Below are positions 36,143 through 49,811 of a DNA stretch of 64,000 nt, piece after piece. The number at the start of each line of letters is the position of its first letter. Position 1 is the stretch's first letter. The stretch comes from Denitrificimonas caeni (GTDB taxonomy: Bacteria > Pseudomonadota > Gammaproteobacteria > Pseudomonadales > Pseudomonadaceae), in assembly GCF_905120345.1 (NCBI RefSeq), contig NZ_CAJHOA010000007.1, forward strand, positions 124,001-188,000. Reading direction: 5' to 3'. Below the pieces are notes generated by a model. The model was not told where the DNA came from. It did no database searches and saw only the letters and a program-made list of their open reading frames with translations. The position numbers and the translations under genes are program-made.

Positions 36143-37624
36143 GTGTCTGTCGAACTTTGGCTACAGTCTGTCGATTTTTTACGCGATGAACTGCCTGCTC
36201 AGCATTTCAACACCTGGATCCGTCCATTACAAGTTGAAGCCGTCGGTGATGAGCTGCATATTTTTGCACCGAACCGCTTTGTATTAGATTGGGTCAACGA
36301 TAAATATATCAACCGTCTACTCGAACTGATGGCCGAGCGTAATAATGGTAACGCGCCCTCTATTTCGCTACTTATTGGTAGTAAGGCTAAGACACGCACC
36401 AGCAGCAACACGCCGGTCAGCTCAGCACCTGCAGTGAGCGCACCTGTGAGTACTCAGGAGCCGTTCCAGACACATTTACCGATACATCCTGTTGTCACTG
36501 AAGCGCCCGCAGCGCCTGTGCCGATAATGTCAGTACCCAGCAGTAATCCGCCACCAAGAGTTAGCGTAGAGCCTGCTACAGCAGTAAAGGGCGCTATTAA
36601 GCATGTTAGTGCCTTAAACCGTTCCTTTACCTTTGATAGCTTTGTTGAAGGCAAATCCAACCAATTGGCACGTGCCGCCGCATGGCAAGTGGCTGATAAC
36701 CCAAAGCATGGCTACAACCCACTATTTTTATACGGTGGTGTCGGTTTAGGTAAAACGCACTTAATGCATGCAGTTGGCAATCATTTACTACAGAAAAATC
36801 CTAACGCTAAAGTGATTTACTTGCACTCTGAGCGTTTTGTCGCCGATATGGTTCGCGCCTTACAAAACAATGCGATTAATGAGTTTAAAAACTATTATCG
36901 CTCTGTTGATGCCCTATTGATTGATGATATTCAGTTTTTTGCCAAAAAAGAGCGCTCGCAAGAAGAATTTTTCCATACCTTTAACGCACTACTTGAAGGT
37001 AATCAGCAGGTTATTTTAACCAGCGATCGCTATCCAAAAGAAATTGATGGGCTAGAAGAGCGCTTGAAATCACGCTTTGGTTGGGGTCTCACCGTTGCCG
37101 TTGAGCCGCCAGAGTTAGAAACGCGTGTGGCAATTTTGATGAAAAAAGCCGAACAGAGCAGGGTACAACTCTCACATGACTGCGCGTTCTTTATTGCTCA
37201 ACGTATCCGCTCCAACGTGCGCGAGCTAGAAGGCGCTTTAAAGCGGGTGATTGCTCATTCACACTTCACCAATGAGCCAATCACCGTAGAACTGATTCGA
37301 GAATCACTCAAAGACCTGTTAGCTCTACAAGACAAATTGGTCAGTATTGACAATATTCAGCGCACCGTTGCTGAGTACTATAAAATTAAAATTTCAGATA
37401 TTTTATCCAAGCGCCGTTCACGCTCGGTCGCCCGTCCTCGCCAGGTGGCGATGGCGTTAGCCAAAGAAATTACCAATCACAGCTTACCTGAGATTGGTGA
37501 CGCATTTGGTGGTCGAGACCATACAACGGTTTTGCACGCTTGCCGCAAAATTGCCGAGCTTAGCGAAACCGATGCAGATATTCGCGAAGACTATAAAAAC
37601 CTACTGCGCACGTTAACTACCTAA
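36143..37624 (+). CDS. dnaA: Chromosomal replication initiator DnaA
   Basis: The 493-aa initiator binds DnaA boxes and opens oriC. Domain I is [28 protein letters not shown]; domain II is a variable proline/serine/threonine/valine-rich linker (about 88-150). Domain III has Walker [11 protein letters not shown], Walker [10 protein letters not shown] and the sensor/arginine parts; domain IV ends with the DnaA-box recognition [15 protein letters not shown]. The start is GTG at 36143 after GAGGG. The gene begins the dnaA-dnaN-recF-gyrB cluster but is not next to rpmH, which lies 23 kb downstream in the same orientation. Confidence 0.98.
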   Translation: MSVELWLQSVDFLRDELPAQHFNTWIRPLQVEAVGDELHIFAPNRFVLDWVNDKYINRLLELMAERNNGNAPSISLLIGSKAKTRTSSNTPVSSAPAVSAPVSTQEPFQTHLPIHPVVTEAPAAPVPIMSVPSSNPPPRVSVEPATAVKGAIKHVSALNRSFTFDSFVEGKSNQLARAAAWQVADNPKHGYNPLFLYGGVGLGKTHLMHAVGNHLLQKNPNAKVIYLHSERFVADMVRALQNNAINEFKNYYRSVDALLIDDIQFFAKKERSQEEFFHTFNALLEGNQQVILTSDRYPKEIDGLEERLKSRFGWGLTVAVEPPELETRVAILMKKAEQSRVQLSHDCAFFIAQRIRSNVRELEGALKRVIAHSHFTNEPITVELIRESLKDLLALQDKLVSIDNIQRTVAEYYKIKISDILSKRRSRSVARPRQVAMALAKEITNHSLPEIGDAFGGRDHTTVLHACRKIAELSETDADIREDYKNLLRTLTT

Positions 37625-37659
37625 CCGCAGTATCAGCAAATTTAAGCAAGGATCTAACC

Positions 37660-38763
37660 ATGCACTTCACCATCCAACGCGAAGCTTTGTTAAAACCGCT
37701 GCAACTGGTGGCCGGTGTTGTTGAACGCAAGCAAACTATGCCTGTGTTATCCAACGTACTGCTGGTCATCGAAGGCCAAAATCTATCCATGACAGGTACA
37801 GACACCGAAGTCGAACTGGTCGCGCGAATCACCCTAGACGAGCCTGCTCAATCTGGGGAAATTACCGTACCAGCGCGTAAACTTATGGATATCTGCAAGA
37901 ACTTACCGGCTGATGCTTTAATTGACTTTAAGGTAGACGAGCAAAAAGTGTTAATTAAAGCCGGCCGCAGCCGCTTTACGTTAACCACTCTTCCGGCCTC
38001 TGACTTCCCCTCTTCAGAAGAAAGCGCAGGTTCATTGACCTTCACTTTAGAGCAGGGTCATGTCCGTCGTTTAATTGAACGCACCAGTTTTGCTATGGCA
38101 CAACAAGATGTGCGTTATTATTTAAATGGCCTGCTACTTGAAGCGAAACAAGGTCAGCTAAGGGCCGTTGCTACAGACGGTCACCGTTTAGCTCTGTGTT
38201 CAGTTCCTGCGCAAATTATGGACAGTATCCAGCACCAAGTGATTGTTCCGCGTAAAGGTGTACTCGAGCTGGCACGACTGATGACGGAAGAAAGCGCTGA
38301 AGTAACAGTGGTGTTCGGTAGCAACTATATTCGCGCAACAACCGCTGAGTTCACATTTATATCTAAACTGGTCGATGGTAAGTTCCCTGATTACGAGCGT
38401 GTACTACCGCGCGGTGGCGATAAAACAGTCATAGCTGATCGCCAAAATTTACGTGAAGCCTTGAATCGTGCCTCTATCTTATCCAATGAAAAATACCGCG
38501 GTATTCGTTGGCAGCTGGAATCAGGGTTGTTAAAAATCCAAGCAAACAACCCTGAGCAAGAAGTTGCCGAAGATGAAGTAACGGTTGATTACACTGGCGA
38601 GGCCTTGGAAATTGGTTTTAACGTCACCTATCTACTTGACGTGCTCAGCGCCACTTCGTCTGAACAAATCAGTATTGTTTTATCTGACTCCAATAGTAGC
38701 GCACTGATTCAAGAGGCTGACAACGACGGTGCATCTTATGTTGTTATGCCCATGCGTCTGTAG
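37660..38763 (+). CDS. dnaN: DNA polymerase III beta sliding clamp
   Basis: The 367-aa clamp encircles DNA as a dimer. It begins [35 protein letters not shown] in two recognisable blocks and ends VVMPMRL, the usual C terminus of the clamp. The length is exactly that of pseudomonad DnaN (367). It is 35 bases after dnaA with AAGGATC before the ATG, and 11 bases before recF, so all four genes are likely one transcript. Confidence 0.98.
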   Translation: MHFTIQREALLKPLQLVAGVVERKQTMPVLSNVLLVIEGQNLSMTGTDTEVELVARITLDEPAQSGEITVPARKLMDICKNLPADALIDFKVDEQKVLIKAGRSRFTLTTLPASDFPSSEESAGSLTFTLEQGHVRRLIERTSFAMAQQDVRYYLNGLLLEAKQGQLRAVATDGHRLALCSVPAQIMDSIQHQVIVPRKGVLELARLMTEESAEVTVVFGSNYIRATTAEFTFISKLVDGKFPDYERVLPRGGDKTVIADRQNLREALNRASILSNEKYRGIRWQLESGLLKIQANNPEQEVAEDEVTVDYTGEALEIGFNVTYLLDVLSATSSEQISIVLSDSNSSALIQEADNDGASYVVMPMRL

Positions 38764-38774
38764 TTGCCCTTAGC

Positions 38775-42292
<3,518 letters not shown>

Positions 42293-42303
42293 TCTAAGCT
42301 AAA

Positions 42304-42332
42304 CCGCCGTGCCTGCAATGGGTGCGGCGGCT
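42304..42332 (+). terminator. Terminator after gyrB
   Basis: A GC-rich stem (CCGCCG / CGGCGG) with a 17-base loop, followed by CTTTATGCTTTAT. It lies 12 bases after the gyrB stop and ends the dnaA-gyrB cluster. Confidence 0.65.
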
Positions 42333-42585
42333 TTATGCTTTATCTGTACAAGACAACGCTACAGTCTCTATCCCTCGCGATTCATTGTTCATATATACTG
42401 CGTTGAATATTAAAAGCAGCCTGTAATCACCCACAATCTATTCATATCTTGTAATGAAAAACAGCACCCTTATCTAAGGTTCTGTGAATTTATTGTGCCA
42501 ATATACTGTCTAGGTTCTCTTAACTGCAAGGAAGGCAGGCATCCTACGCATCACAGCGTAAAACTATTTTATTTGAGTATCATCT

Positions 42586-43503
42586 GTGAATATTTCTAAT
42601 CTGATTAAAGCAGGATTATTGGCCACCTGTGTCATTGTTGGCCAAACCTATGCAGCCAATGCACCGATTAAAACCAGCGCACAACAAGATCTTGCCGCAG
42701 GCAGTGCGTTGTTAATGGACTTAAAAACCAATGAGGTTCTTTACTCCAGCAATCCTAATTTTGTTGCGCCCATTGCCTCAGTCACTAAACTGATGACAGC
42801 GATGGTCGCTCTTGATGCCAAACAATCACTCGATGAAAAACTGTCTATCGTTATTAAAGACACCAAAGAAATGCAGGGTGTGTTTTCACGAGTCCGTCTT
42901 GGCAGTGAACTCAGCCGCCATGACGTCTTACTGATTACCTTAATGTCCTCAGAAAACCGTGCTGCAGCGAGCCTGGCTCATCACTATAGCGGTGGTCACA
43001 CGGCCTTTATTCAGGCTATGAATGCCAAAGCTCAAGCGCTGGGCATGTATAACACGCGCTTTGTTGAACCTACTGGACTCTCAGAAAAGAACGTATCGAG
43101 CGCACATGACTTAGTGCTGATGATTAAAGCGGCGCAAGGTTATCCATTGATTCGTCAATTTAGCACCCTGGGTGAAAAAACCGTGGCCTTTAGCAAGCCT
43201 AATTACACCTTAGGCTTTCGTAACACCAATGCCTTGGTGCGTAAAGACAACTGGAATATTCAACTGAGTAAAACTGGCTTCACTAACAGTGCAGGGCATT
43301 GCTTGGTGATGAGTACAGAAATGAATAAGCGTCCAGTCGCGTTCGTCGTACTCGACGCCTTTGGTAAATATACCCACATGGCGGATGCCAACCGTCTAAA
43401 AAAATGGCTAGAAACGGGCGCCATTACGCCAGTACCAGCCGCGGCACTCAGCTATAAAAAAGCGAAGCAACAAGAACGCCAACAAACCTTAGCCAGTCAA
43501 TAA
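42586..43503 (+). CDS. pbpG: D-alanyl-D-alanine endopeptidase PBP7/PbpG
   Basis: A 305-aa periplasmic penicillin-binding protein that cleaves peptidoglycan cross-links. A signal peptide ends near GQTYAANA. The three active-site motifs are Ser65-x-x-Lys68 (SVTK), Ser122-Glu-Asn (SEN) and Lys229-Thr-Gly (KTG), the set expected for PBP7. The start is GTG at 42586 with only a weak ribosome site (GAG). The 3' end abuts the convergent sensor kinase gene with five bases between. Confidence 0.93.
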   Translation: MNISNLIKAGLLATCVIVGQTYAANAPIKTSAQQDLAAGSALLMDLKTNEVLYSSNPNFVAPIASVTKLMTAMVALDAKQSLDEKLSIVIKDTKEMQGVFSRVRLGSELSRHDVLLITLMSSENRAAASLAHHYSGGHTAFIQAMNAKAQALGMYNTRFVEPTGLSEKNVSSAHDLVLMIKAAQGYPLIRQFSTLGEKTVAFSKPNYTLGFRNTNALVRKDNWNIQLSKTGFTNSAGHCLVMSTEMNKRPVAFVVLDAFGKYTHMADANRLKKWLETGAITPVPAAALSYKKAKQQERQQTLASQ

Positions 43504-43508
43504 CAGGC

Positions 43509-44837
43509 TTACCTCTGACCTAGAGGCAAATAAAGTAACGCATCTAAACCGCCGGTGGGGACCGCTTGCAAGCGCAGCTCTCCACCATAGCGTTCAGTCA
43601 CTGCTTGTACGATCGCCAAACCTAAGCCGCTGCCACTGTGTGCATTTGCCGTGCGCCAAAAGCGTTGTTTAGCCTGTTCAATCTGCGTAACCGATAAACC
43701 TGCGCCAGCATCGCGAACCCGTAACAACAAACGCTGTTGATCCATCGCCATATACAACTCAACACGGCTCTCTGCTGGGCTATAGCGCAAAGCGTTATCC
43801 AATAAGTTACGCAACGATGCCACCGCCAACGATTCCGGTACTGCCACGTACACTTCATCAGTTAACTCATTAACGACGTCAATACGCTGATAGCCTGGCA
43901 CAGCGATTAAATCAGCTAAAGCATGCCGAGCTAAGCTCTGCGCACTGACTTGACCATCCTTATCAAAATCTTGCGCACTTTCAACGCGGGCCAATAATAA
44001 CAACTGTTCAAGGCTACTTTGCATTCTATCCACAGCCTTTTCTGCTTGCTGTAAAGCATGTTGAGCCATATCCCCAGAACTCATTTGTGCGACTTGTAAA
44101 TGCGTCTTCACGGCGGTTAAAGGGGTACGCAACTCATGTGCAGCATCATTGGTAAAACGTCTTTCACGTTCCAATGCAGCAGAAATTCTAGCAAACAGTT
44201 GATTCAGAGTGGCCACTAAAGGTTGTAAATCTTTAGGTAAACGTCGTACATAGACCGGTTGCAAATCCTCTGCATCACGTTGTGCTAACACAGAACGCAA
44301 GCTTTGCAGCGGTGATAGACCACGACCAATACCAAACCAAATCAGCACTAAGCTACCAAGTAGGGCTAAGGCAACAGGCAAAGCAGCCGCTATTAAAATA
44401 GCCGATTGGAGGGTTTCTCGCTCATCAACGCGGTCAGCAGTCGTCACCCATAAGTGCTGACGTTTTAAAGTAAAACTGCGCCAACGCTCATTGCCAATAC
44501 TGACCTCATGAAAGCCCACTCCATGCTCAGCTAGCGTGGCCTGTGGAGTATTGGGAGTACGTACTAAAACTTCGCCTCGTAAAGAGCGCACTTGGCACAC
44601 CAAGCCACTTTGTAAACCCAATTCAACAACGCTCAATCGATTGGTATTATGAGGTGGCAATGGCTGCGGCAACTGCTCTAAGAGACCGGCCACCATACGT
44701 GCAGAGGAGGCGAGGCGTTCGTCCAAGGCCACAGTGACTTCGCGGCGCAAGTCACCGAGCAGCCATACAGCCGCCAAGCTCCATAATAAAATGAACGTGC
44801 CGCCGAGGATCAATAACAATCGATTACGCAGGCTCAT
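43509..44837 (-). CDS. Two-component sensor histidine kinase (QseC/PmrB-like)
   Basis: A 442-aa inner-membrane kinase. TM1 is RLLLILGGTFILLWSLAAVWLLG and TM2 ILIAAALPVALALLGSLVLIWFGIG; about 115 periplasmic residues lie between them. A HAMP-like segment and a HisKA domain follow, with phospho-His234 in FTNDAAHELRTPLTAVKTHL. The ATPase motifs are LLDNALRYSPAE (N box), VRDAGAGL (G1) and SGSGLGLAIV (G2). It overlaps its regulator by 14 bases. In P. aeruginosa a similar pair sits beside dsbD2/dsbG, so it may sense envelope redox or metal stress; the signal is not known. Confidence 0.9.
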   Translation of the reverse strand: MSLRNRLLLILGGTFILLWSLAAVWLLGDLRREVTVALDERLASSARMVAGLLEQLPQPLPPHNTNRLSVVELGLQSGLVCQVRSLRGEVLVRTPNTPQATLAEHGVGFHEVSIGNERWRSFTLKRQHLWVTTADRVDERETLQSAILIAAALPVALALLGSLVLIWFGIGRGLSPLQSLRSVLAQRDAEDLQPVYVRRLPKDLQPLVATLNQLFARISAALERERRFTNDAAHELRTPLTAVKTHLQVAQMSSGDMAQHALQQAEKAVDRMQSSLEQLLLLARVESAQDFDKDGQVSAQSLARHALADLIAVPGYQRIDVVNELTDEVYVAVPESLAVASLRNLLDNALRYSPAESRVELYMAMDQQRLLLRVRDAGAGLSVTQIEQAKQRFWRTANAHSGSGLGLAIVQAVTERYGGELRLQAVPTGGLDALLYLPLGQR

Positions 44838-45495
44838 GCGGCACTCCGATTCGGTAGCCTAAGCCACGTACAGTTTTCACGACATCACTGCCTAATTTAC
44901 GGCGCAGATTATAAATATGCACATTAATGGCATTACTCTCGACGCCATCGCCTAGCCCATAAAGACTGTCTTGCAATTGTTCAGCACTTAAAATATGCCC
45001 CGGATTTTGTAGTAATGCAGCCAGTAACGCCTGTTCACGCCGAGATAGGCTCACCTCCTGATCATGCAAAGTCACTTCTCGCGTGCTCGGATCAAAGGTC
45101 AAGCCATGATGCTCAATCAGATGCGTACTACGGCCACTGCTACGTCTTAACAAACTGTGTAAACGGGCAGCCAACTCACGTAAATCAAAGGGCTTCAACA
45201 GATAATCATCAGCGCCCGCTTGCAAGCCTGCGACCCGTTGCAGTACTGAATCACGCGCACTTAAAATCAACACAGGCAAGTCTTTACCCTGACTGCGCAT
45301 GCGGGTTAATAACTGCAAGCCATCTTCATCCGGTAAGCCAAGGTCTAGAATCATGGCATCAAAATGCCCTAGCTGCAGCGCTTGTTCAGCGGCGGCAGCA
45401 TGCTCCATATGATCCACTGTAAAGCCTTGTAGCTGCAAACCGGCCAGCACGCCTTGGGCAATTAAAAAATCATCTTCGACCAACAAAACATGCAT
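44824..45495 (-). CDS. OmpR-family response regulator (QseB/PmrA-like)
   Basis: A 223-aa regulator. The receiver domain has LVEDD, the phospho-acceptor Asp51 in MILDLGLPDEDG and LLKPFDLREL. The C-terminal winged helix has LTFDPSTREVTLHDQEVSLSRREQALLAALL and INVHIYNLRRKLGSDVVKTVRGLGYRIG. It is divergent from dsbD; TTAA-type direct repeats at 45573-45607 between the two genes are of the kind bound by PmrA/QseB regulators, so it probably controls both itself and the dsb operon. Confidence 0.92.
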   Translation of the reverse strand: MHVLLVEDDFLIAQGVLAGLQLQGFTVDHMEHAAAAEQALQLGHFDAMILDLGLPDEDGLQLLTRMRSQGKDLPVLILSARDSVLQRVAGLQAGADDYLLKPFDLRELAARLHSLLRRSSGRSTHLIEHHGLTFDPSTREVTLHDQEVSLSRREQALLAALLQNPGHILSAEQLQDSLYGLGDGVESNAINVHIYNLRRKLGSDVVKTVRGLGYRIGVPHEPA

Positions 45496-45572
45496 AACTC
45501 AGTCAACCTTCAAGAGAAACAAAACAATAACGCTACACCGCACAATAGCGCAGTATCAACAGCCTACAACAC

Positions 45573-45607
45573 TTTAAGCCGATCTTAACTGTTAATGCTG
45601 TCTTAAT
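45573..45607 (+). promoter_or_regulatory. PmrA/QseB-type TTAA direct repeats upstream of dsbD
   Basis: Four TTAA-containing hexamers (TTTAAG at 45573, CTTAAC at 45584, GTTAAT at 45591, CTTAAT at 45602) form two pairs, each with 11-base spacing. The PmrA consensus is YTTAAK-N5-YTTAAK; the first pair matches with one mismatch. They lie 45-80 bases before the dsbD ATG, at activator distance. Confidence 0.55.
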
Positions 45608-45651
45608 AGAGTCAGCGCATAGTGGCAACAAATCTAATAGGAAGAACACCT

Positions 45652-47382
45652 ATGCGCTCTATGTTTATTGCCTTACTGCTATTGTTCAGTAGCGTAACCC
45701 AAGCCTTTACCAGTAATCAGCAGGATTTCTTAGCCGTTGAAGAAGCCTTTCGCTTTGAATACATGGACGATGTTGAACCCAATGTTTTAGTTTGGCAGAT
45801 TGCTGATAAGCATTATTTGTATAAAGATAAAGTTACCGTCACCGACGCGAATGGCCAAGCACTGCCTATTGAGTACCCTCAAGGTATTGAGCATTCCGAT
45901 GAGTTTTTTGGCGAGACTCAAGTGTATCGGCAACTTCTTCAGCTACCTTTAGATCAACAAGCTCAGCAGCCTTTACAAGTGACCTGGCAAGGTTGTGCAG
46001 ATGCTGGCTTATGTTATCCGCCGCAAACAGTCACAGTCGGCGGTGAAGCCCTCGCAGGCGATAGCAGTGGATCCATAGCATCGTCAAATGCAGTATTAGC
46101 TGAAGATCAATCGATTGCTGAGCGCTTAGCCGGCTCAGGACTGCTGCTGAATATGGCCGTCTTCTTTATGATGGGTCTGTTACTGGCCTTTACTCCATGC
46201 ATGCTACCGATGTTGCCAATCTTAACCAGCGTCATCAGCGGCTCAAAAAGTGGTGGTTGGCAGGGCGCACGTTTAGGGTTGGCCTTTATTCTACCCATGG
46301 CGCTGGTTTATGCAGCACTGGGTGTAGTCGCTGCCAGTCTCGGCAATAACCTCTCCGCAGCACTGCAACAACCGTGGTTATTAATCCCTTTTGCTGGTGT
46401 TTTTATTCTCTTAGCACTGGCGCAGTTCGGTGTCTTCACCTTACAACTGCCAGCATTTATCCGCGAACGCTTGCAAGGCGCGGATCAAAAGCTTGAAGGC
46501 GGCAGCTTAGTCGGTGCAGCCAGTTTAGGTGCAGTATCAGCTTTACTGGTCGGCCCCTGCATGACTGCACCCCTGGCTGGAGCATTACTCTATATCGCCC
46601 AAAGTGGTGACGGTGTCCGTGGAGGTTTAGCTTTATTTTCACTCGGCCTAGGGAGTGGCTTACCGTTATTGTTGGCTATTAGTATCGGTATGCGCTGGTT
46701 ACCCAAGCCCGGTCATTGGATGCAAAGCGTTAACCGTGTGTTTGGCTACGCATTATTAGCCACTGCTATTATTGTTGTCCGTCCGATTGTAATCGGCCCA
46801 GTCTTTTTAGCGTTATGGGGCGCTTGGCTCCTTGCGATTGCGGTACAGGTTGGCAATATTGAACGACCGACTTGGCGTTTTTCTAGCCGTTATATTAGCT
46901 TACTACTAGGAATTTGGAGTGGTGCGATGTTGTTAGGCTCAGCAGTCGGTGGGGATGATCCACTGCAACCATTAACCCATTTTGGTGTACAAGCGAGTGA
47001 GCGATCCAGCTCGCACAGCATGCAGCGCTTTGCTGATATAAAACAATTGCAAGAACAGCTTAATCAAGCCCAACAAGACGAAAAATGGGTACTGCTGGAT
47101 TTTTATGCAGACTGGTGTGTCTCATGTAAAATAATGGAGAAAACAGTATTTTCGAAAACCAATGTTCAACAAGCTTTAACTGATTTTCGCGTATTACAAG
47201 TTGATGTGACCTTAAACACTGCAGAGCAACAACAGCTTATGCAAGACTTACAGATTATGGGTCCACCCACTATTTTATTTATCGATCCTCAAGGCTCGGA
47301 GCAACGCACACAGCGTATCACCGGCGAAGTGTCTGCTAATGATTTTTTACAGCACTTAACCCGCGCACAAAAGGACAGTTAA
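45652..47382 (+). CDS. dsbD: Thiol:disulfide interchange protein DsbD
   Basis: A 576-aa inner-membrane electron carrier. A signal peptide (MFIALLLLFSSVTQAF) is followed by the periplasmic alpha domain with WQGCADAGLCYPPQ, a membrane domain with cysteines in AFTPCMLPML and VGPCMTAPLAGALLY, and a C-terminal thioredoxin-like gamma domain with the CxxC in LLDFYADWCVSCKIMEK. It brings cytoplasmic electrons to periplasmic partners, here the TlpA and DsbG-like proteins encoded next. The ATG at 45652 has AGGAAGA upstream. The stop overlaps the next start by one base. Confidence 0.95.
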   Translation: MRSMFIALLLLFSSVTQAFTSNQQDFLAVEEAFRFEYMDDVEPNVLVWQIADKHYLYKDKVTVTDANGQALPIEYPQGIEHSDEFFGETQVYRQLLQLPLDQQAQQPLQVTWQGCADAGLCYPPQTVTVGGEALAGDSSGSIASSNAVLAEDQSIAERLAGSGLLLNMAVFFMMGLLLAFTPCMLPMLPILTSVISGSKSGGWQGARLGLAFILPMALVYAALGVVAASLGNNLSAALQQPWLLIPFAGVFILLALAQFGVFTLQLPAFIRERLQGADQKLEGGSLVGAASLGAVSALLVGPCMTAPLAGALLYIAQSGDGVRGGLALFSLGLGSGLPLLLAISIGMRWLPKPGHWMQSVNRVFGYALLATAIIVVRPIVIGPVFLALWGAWLLAIAVQVGNIERPTWRFSSRYISLLLGIWSGAMLLGSAVGGDDPLQPLTHFGVQASERSSSHSMQRFADIKQLQEQLNQAQQDEKWVLLDFYADWCVSCKIMEKTVFSKTNVQQALTDFRVLQVDVTLNTAEQQQLMQDLQIMGPPTILFIDPQGSEQRTQRITGEVSANDFLQHLTRAQKDS

Positions 47383-48212
47383 TGTTGAGTTTAAACTTAG
47401 GCCCCTTGGCCATCCCAATAGATTTAGCACTCCTCTACGCGGCATTTTTTATTGCATGGCTAACGGGCTGGTTAATCGGTAGAAAACGTGGGAGTAACCC
47501 CGAGTCAGCCTTATTTAGCATGCTAGTTAGCGGCGTTTTAGTGGCACGCCTAGCATTCATAATGCAATACTTTCAACAATACACGGGTAACCTTTGGCAA
47601 ATGATTGATATCCGCGATGGCGGTTTTTTATTGTTACCAGGCGTTATTGCAGCAGTATTAGTGGGAATATATAAAGCATGGCGACAAGCCCCCTTACGCG
47701 TACCTTTAGCAATCGGAGTATGCGTTGGACTACTGGTTTGGGGCGCTAGTTTTTCAGTACTCAATGCCTTACAAAGCAGTCAAAAAATACCTGATCTAGC
47801 CGTGCGTGATATTGCTGGTGAGCCGGTTTTACTGCAAGACTTAACAGGTAAGCCACTGGTGATTAATTTATGGGCCACCTGGTGCCCACCATGCCGTCGC
47901 GAAATGCCGGTACTGGCTGCAGCGCAACAGGCCAATCCAGATATCCGCTTTGTCTTTATCAATCAAGGAGAAGGTCAGCGTCTAGTGGAGAAATTCTTAG
48001 CGCAGCAGCAGCTAAGCTTAGATAATAATTTACTCGATAGTGGTGGCCGTGTCGGTCAAGCTATAGGCTCATTATCTTTACCCACCACACTGTTCTACAG
48101 TGCCGACGGGCTATTAAAAAACAATCATTTAGGTGAACTATCGCATGCCAGTTTAAAACATGCGTTACGCCATATCAGTACAGAAACTCATCCAGTCAAT
48201 ATAGAGGAATAA
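47382..48212 (+). CDS. Lgt-like membrane domain fused to a TlpA-type thioredoxin
   Basis: A 276-aa protein with two parts. Residues 1-130 hold about four hydrophobic helices resembling the N-terminal half of Lgt (LGPLAIPIDLALLYAAFFIAWLTGW; RDGGFLLLPGVIAAVLVG) but without the rest of that enzyme. Residues 135-270 are a thioredoxin-like TlpA/ResA domain with Cys168-Pro-Pro-Cys171 (LWATWCPPCRREMP), presumably periplasmic. It overlaps dsbD by one base and precedes the dsbG-like gene by two bases, so it should be reduced by DsbD. The P. aeruginosa cluster PA2476-PA2480 has a comparable middle gene, as far as I recall. Confidence 0.88.
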   Translation: MLSLNLGPLAIPIDLALLYAAFFIAWLTGWLIGRKRGSNPESALFSMLVSGVLVARLAFIMQYFQQYTGNLWQMIDIRDGGFLLLPGVIAAVLVGIYKAWRQAPLRVPLAIGVCVGLLVWGASFSVLNALQSSQKIPDLAVRDIAGEPVLLQDLTGKPLVINLWATWCPPCRREMPVLAAAQQANPDIRFVFINQGEGQRLVEKFLAQQQLSLDNNLLDSGGRVGQAIGSLSLPTTLFYSADGLLKNNHLGELSHASLKHALRHISTETHPVNIEE

Positions 48213-48214
48213 CC

Positions 48215-48970
48215 ATGCTATTAAAGAAAATTTTACCGACTCTGGCTCTACTGACCTTACCTGTTATTGCTCAAGCTGAAGATTATCCAGCACCTGTAGA
48301 AGCCATGCGTGAGCGCGGTATACAAGTGCTGGAGCGCTTTGATGCGCCAAGTGGTTTAACCGGTTATACCGCCCTCTATAATGGTCGTCCTTTAGCGCTG
48401 TATGTTACCGAGGACAAGCAACACGCTATTATTGGCAGCTTACTCAATGCAAAAGGTGAAGATTTAACCGGTACGATACTGGAAGAAAAAGTCAGTCGTC
48501 CACAAAGCAAAGTGATGTGGGGAAAACTGCAAGATAGTGCTTGGATTGCTGACGGTTCTGATAAAGCCGAAAAAATCATCTATGTCTTTACTGACCCCAA
48601 CTGCCCGTACTGCAAACGCTTATGGCAAGATGCGCGTCCATGGGTTGATGCAGGTAAAATACAGTTACGCCACGTGATGGTGGGTACACTCGGTGAGAAC
48701 AGTCAAAAGAAAGCTGCTTTTATGCTAGCAGCAAAAGATCCAAGAGCAGTACTGCAAGGTAATGAAAGCGGTAAAGTACCCGCTGAAGAAGCTAAAGTTG
48801 TTGAAGCGAAACAACTTCAGCAACTGGAAAATAATCAACAACTAATGGCAACGCTTGGCGCCAGCGGCACACCTGCTATTTTATATATTGATGCAACAGG
48901 TATGCTGCAAATGCACCCAGGTGCACCGCAGGGCGCACAGCTTATGGAGCTGTTCGGCCCGCGTCCTTAA
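48215..48970 (+). CDS. dsbG: Thiol:disulfide interchange protein DsbG/DsbC-like
   Basis: A 251-aa periplasmic disulfide isomerase or reductase. The signal peptide ends at VIAQA-ED. An N-terminal dimerisation part is followed by a thioredoxin fold with Cys130-Pro-Tyr-Cys133 (VFTDPNCPYCKRLW), a long helical insert and the cis-proline loop GASGTPAILYIDATG. CPYC is the motif of E. coli DsbG (DsbC has CGYC). It is the third gene of the dsbD operon. A shared hairpin at 48990 separates it from convergent trpA. Confidence 0.9.
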   Translation: MLLKKILPTLALLTLPVIAQAEDYPAPVEAMRERGIQVLERFDAPSGLTGYTALYNGRPLALYVTEDKQHAIIGSLLNAKGEDLTGTILEEKVSRPQSKVMWGKLQDSAWIADGSDKAEKIIYVFTDPNCPYCKRLWQDARPWVDAGKIQLRHVMVGTLGENSQKKAAFMLAAKDPRAVLQGNESGKVPAEEAKVVEAKQLQQLENNQQLMATLGASGTPAILYIDATGMLQMHPGAPQGAQLMELFGPRP

Positions 48971-48989
48971 CACATAACAGCGGTTAAAA

Positions 48990-49022
48990 GTTCACTGTGC
49001 ACTAGTCACGTGCATAGTGAAC
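48990..49022 (-). terminator. Terminator hairpin at the trpA / dsbG convergence
   Basis: A 13-bp stem with one G-U pair (arms GTTCACTGTGCAC and GTGCATAGTGAAC) and a 7-base loop region. On the minus strand it is followed by TTTTAA, so it can end trpBA. It overlaps the last codons of trpA. Confidence 0.7.
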
Positions 49023-49811
49023 ACCGTCTGCTATCGCACGGCATAGTGTTAGCACACCGCTCACCGCTTCATCAGCATTACTGGCTTTTTCAACCAGATC
49101 AACAAAAGCTGAGCCGACAACAGCACCGTCGGCTAAACGAGCAATATTCGCCGCATGTTCTGGGGTACGAATACCAAAACCAATACACACCGGCAGCTCG
49201 GTATGACGACGTAAGCGCGCAACGGCTTCTTCGATATGTTCCATGGTTGCCGAACCTGTTCCCGTCACGCCAGCTACTGAAACATAATAAACAAAGCCCG
49301 AGCTGTTATTGAGTACCGTAGGTAAGCGCAGATCATCCGTGGTTGGTGTAGTTAAGCGAATAAAGTCTAAGCCGGCCGCTTGTGCAGGATCACAAAAGAC
49401 GTTGTTATGCTCTGGCGGTAAGTCGACAATAATCAAACCATCAACACCAGCAGCTTTAGCGTCTGCAATAAAACGCGGCACACCATAATGATGAATCGGA
49501 TTAAAGTAGCCCATCAGCACCACTGGGGTATGCTGGTTGTCTTGGCGAAACTCAGCAACCATTTGCAAAGTTTTCGCTAAGGTTTGGCCATTTTTTAACG
49601 AGCGTATGTTAGCCAACTGAATCGCCGGACCATCGGCCATCGGATCAGTAAACGGCATACCCAGCTCAATCACATCAGCGCCAGCTGCCGGTAAGCCTTT
49701 AAAAATACGCATTGCAGTCGCGTAATCTGGATCACCTGCCGTAACAAAAGTCACTAAAGCGGCGCGGTTTTGTTGCTTAAGTTCGGCAAAGCAAGCTTGA
49801 ATACGGCTCAT
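49002..49811 (-). CDS. trpA: Tryptophan synthase alpha chain
   Basis: The 269-aa subunit splits indole-3-glycerol phosphate to indole, which is tunnelled to TrpB. The family signature is [19 protein letters not shown] with the catalytic glutamate near residue 48; the second catalytic acid is in [11 protein letters not shown]. The phosphate loop is [12 protein letters not shown] and [10 protein letters not shown]. The start overlaps the trpB stop by 4 bases. The 3' end lies within the terminator hairpin at 48990. Confidence 0.97.
   Translation of the reverse strand: MSRIQACFAELKQQNRAALVTFVTAGDPDYATAMRIFKGLPAAGADVIELGMPFTDPMADGPAIQLANIRSLKNGQTLAKTLQMVAEFRQDNQHTPVVLMGYFNPIHHYGVPRFIADAKAAGVDGLIIVDLPPEHNNVFCDPAQAAGLDFIRLTTPTTDDLRLPTVLNNSSGFVYYVSVAGVTGTGSATMEHIEEAVARLRRHTELPVCIGFGIRTPEHAANIARLADGAVVGSAFVDLVEKASNADEAVSGVLTLCRAIADGVHYARD

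Noticed and set aside
43504-43508. Terminator between pbpG and the sensor kinase
   Set aside because: The two convergent genes are five bases apart and no hairpin with a T-tract is visible there.
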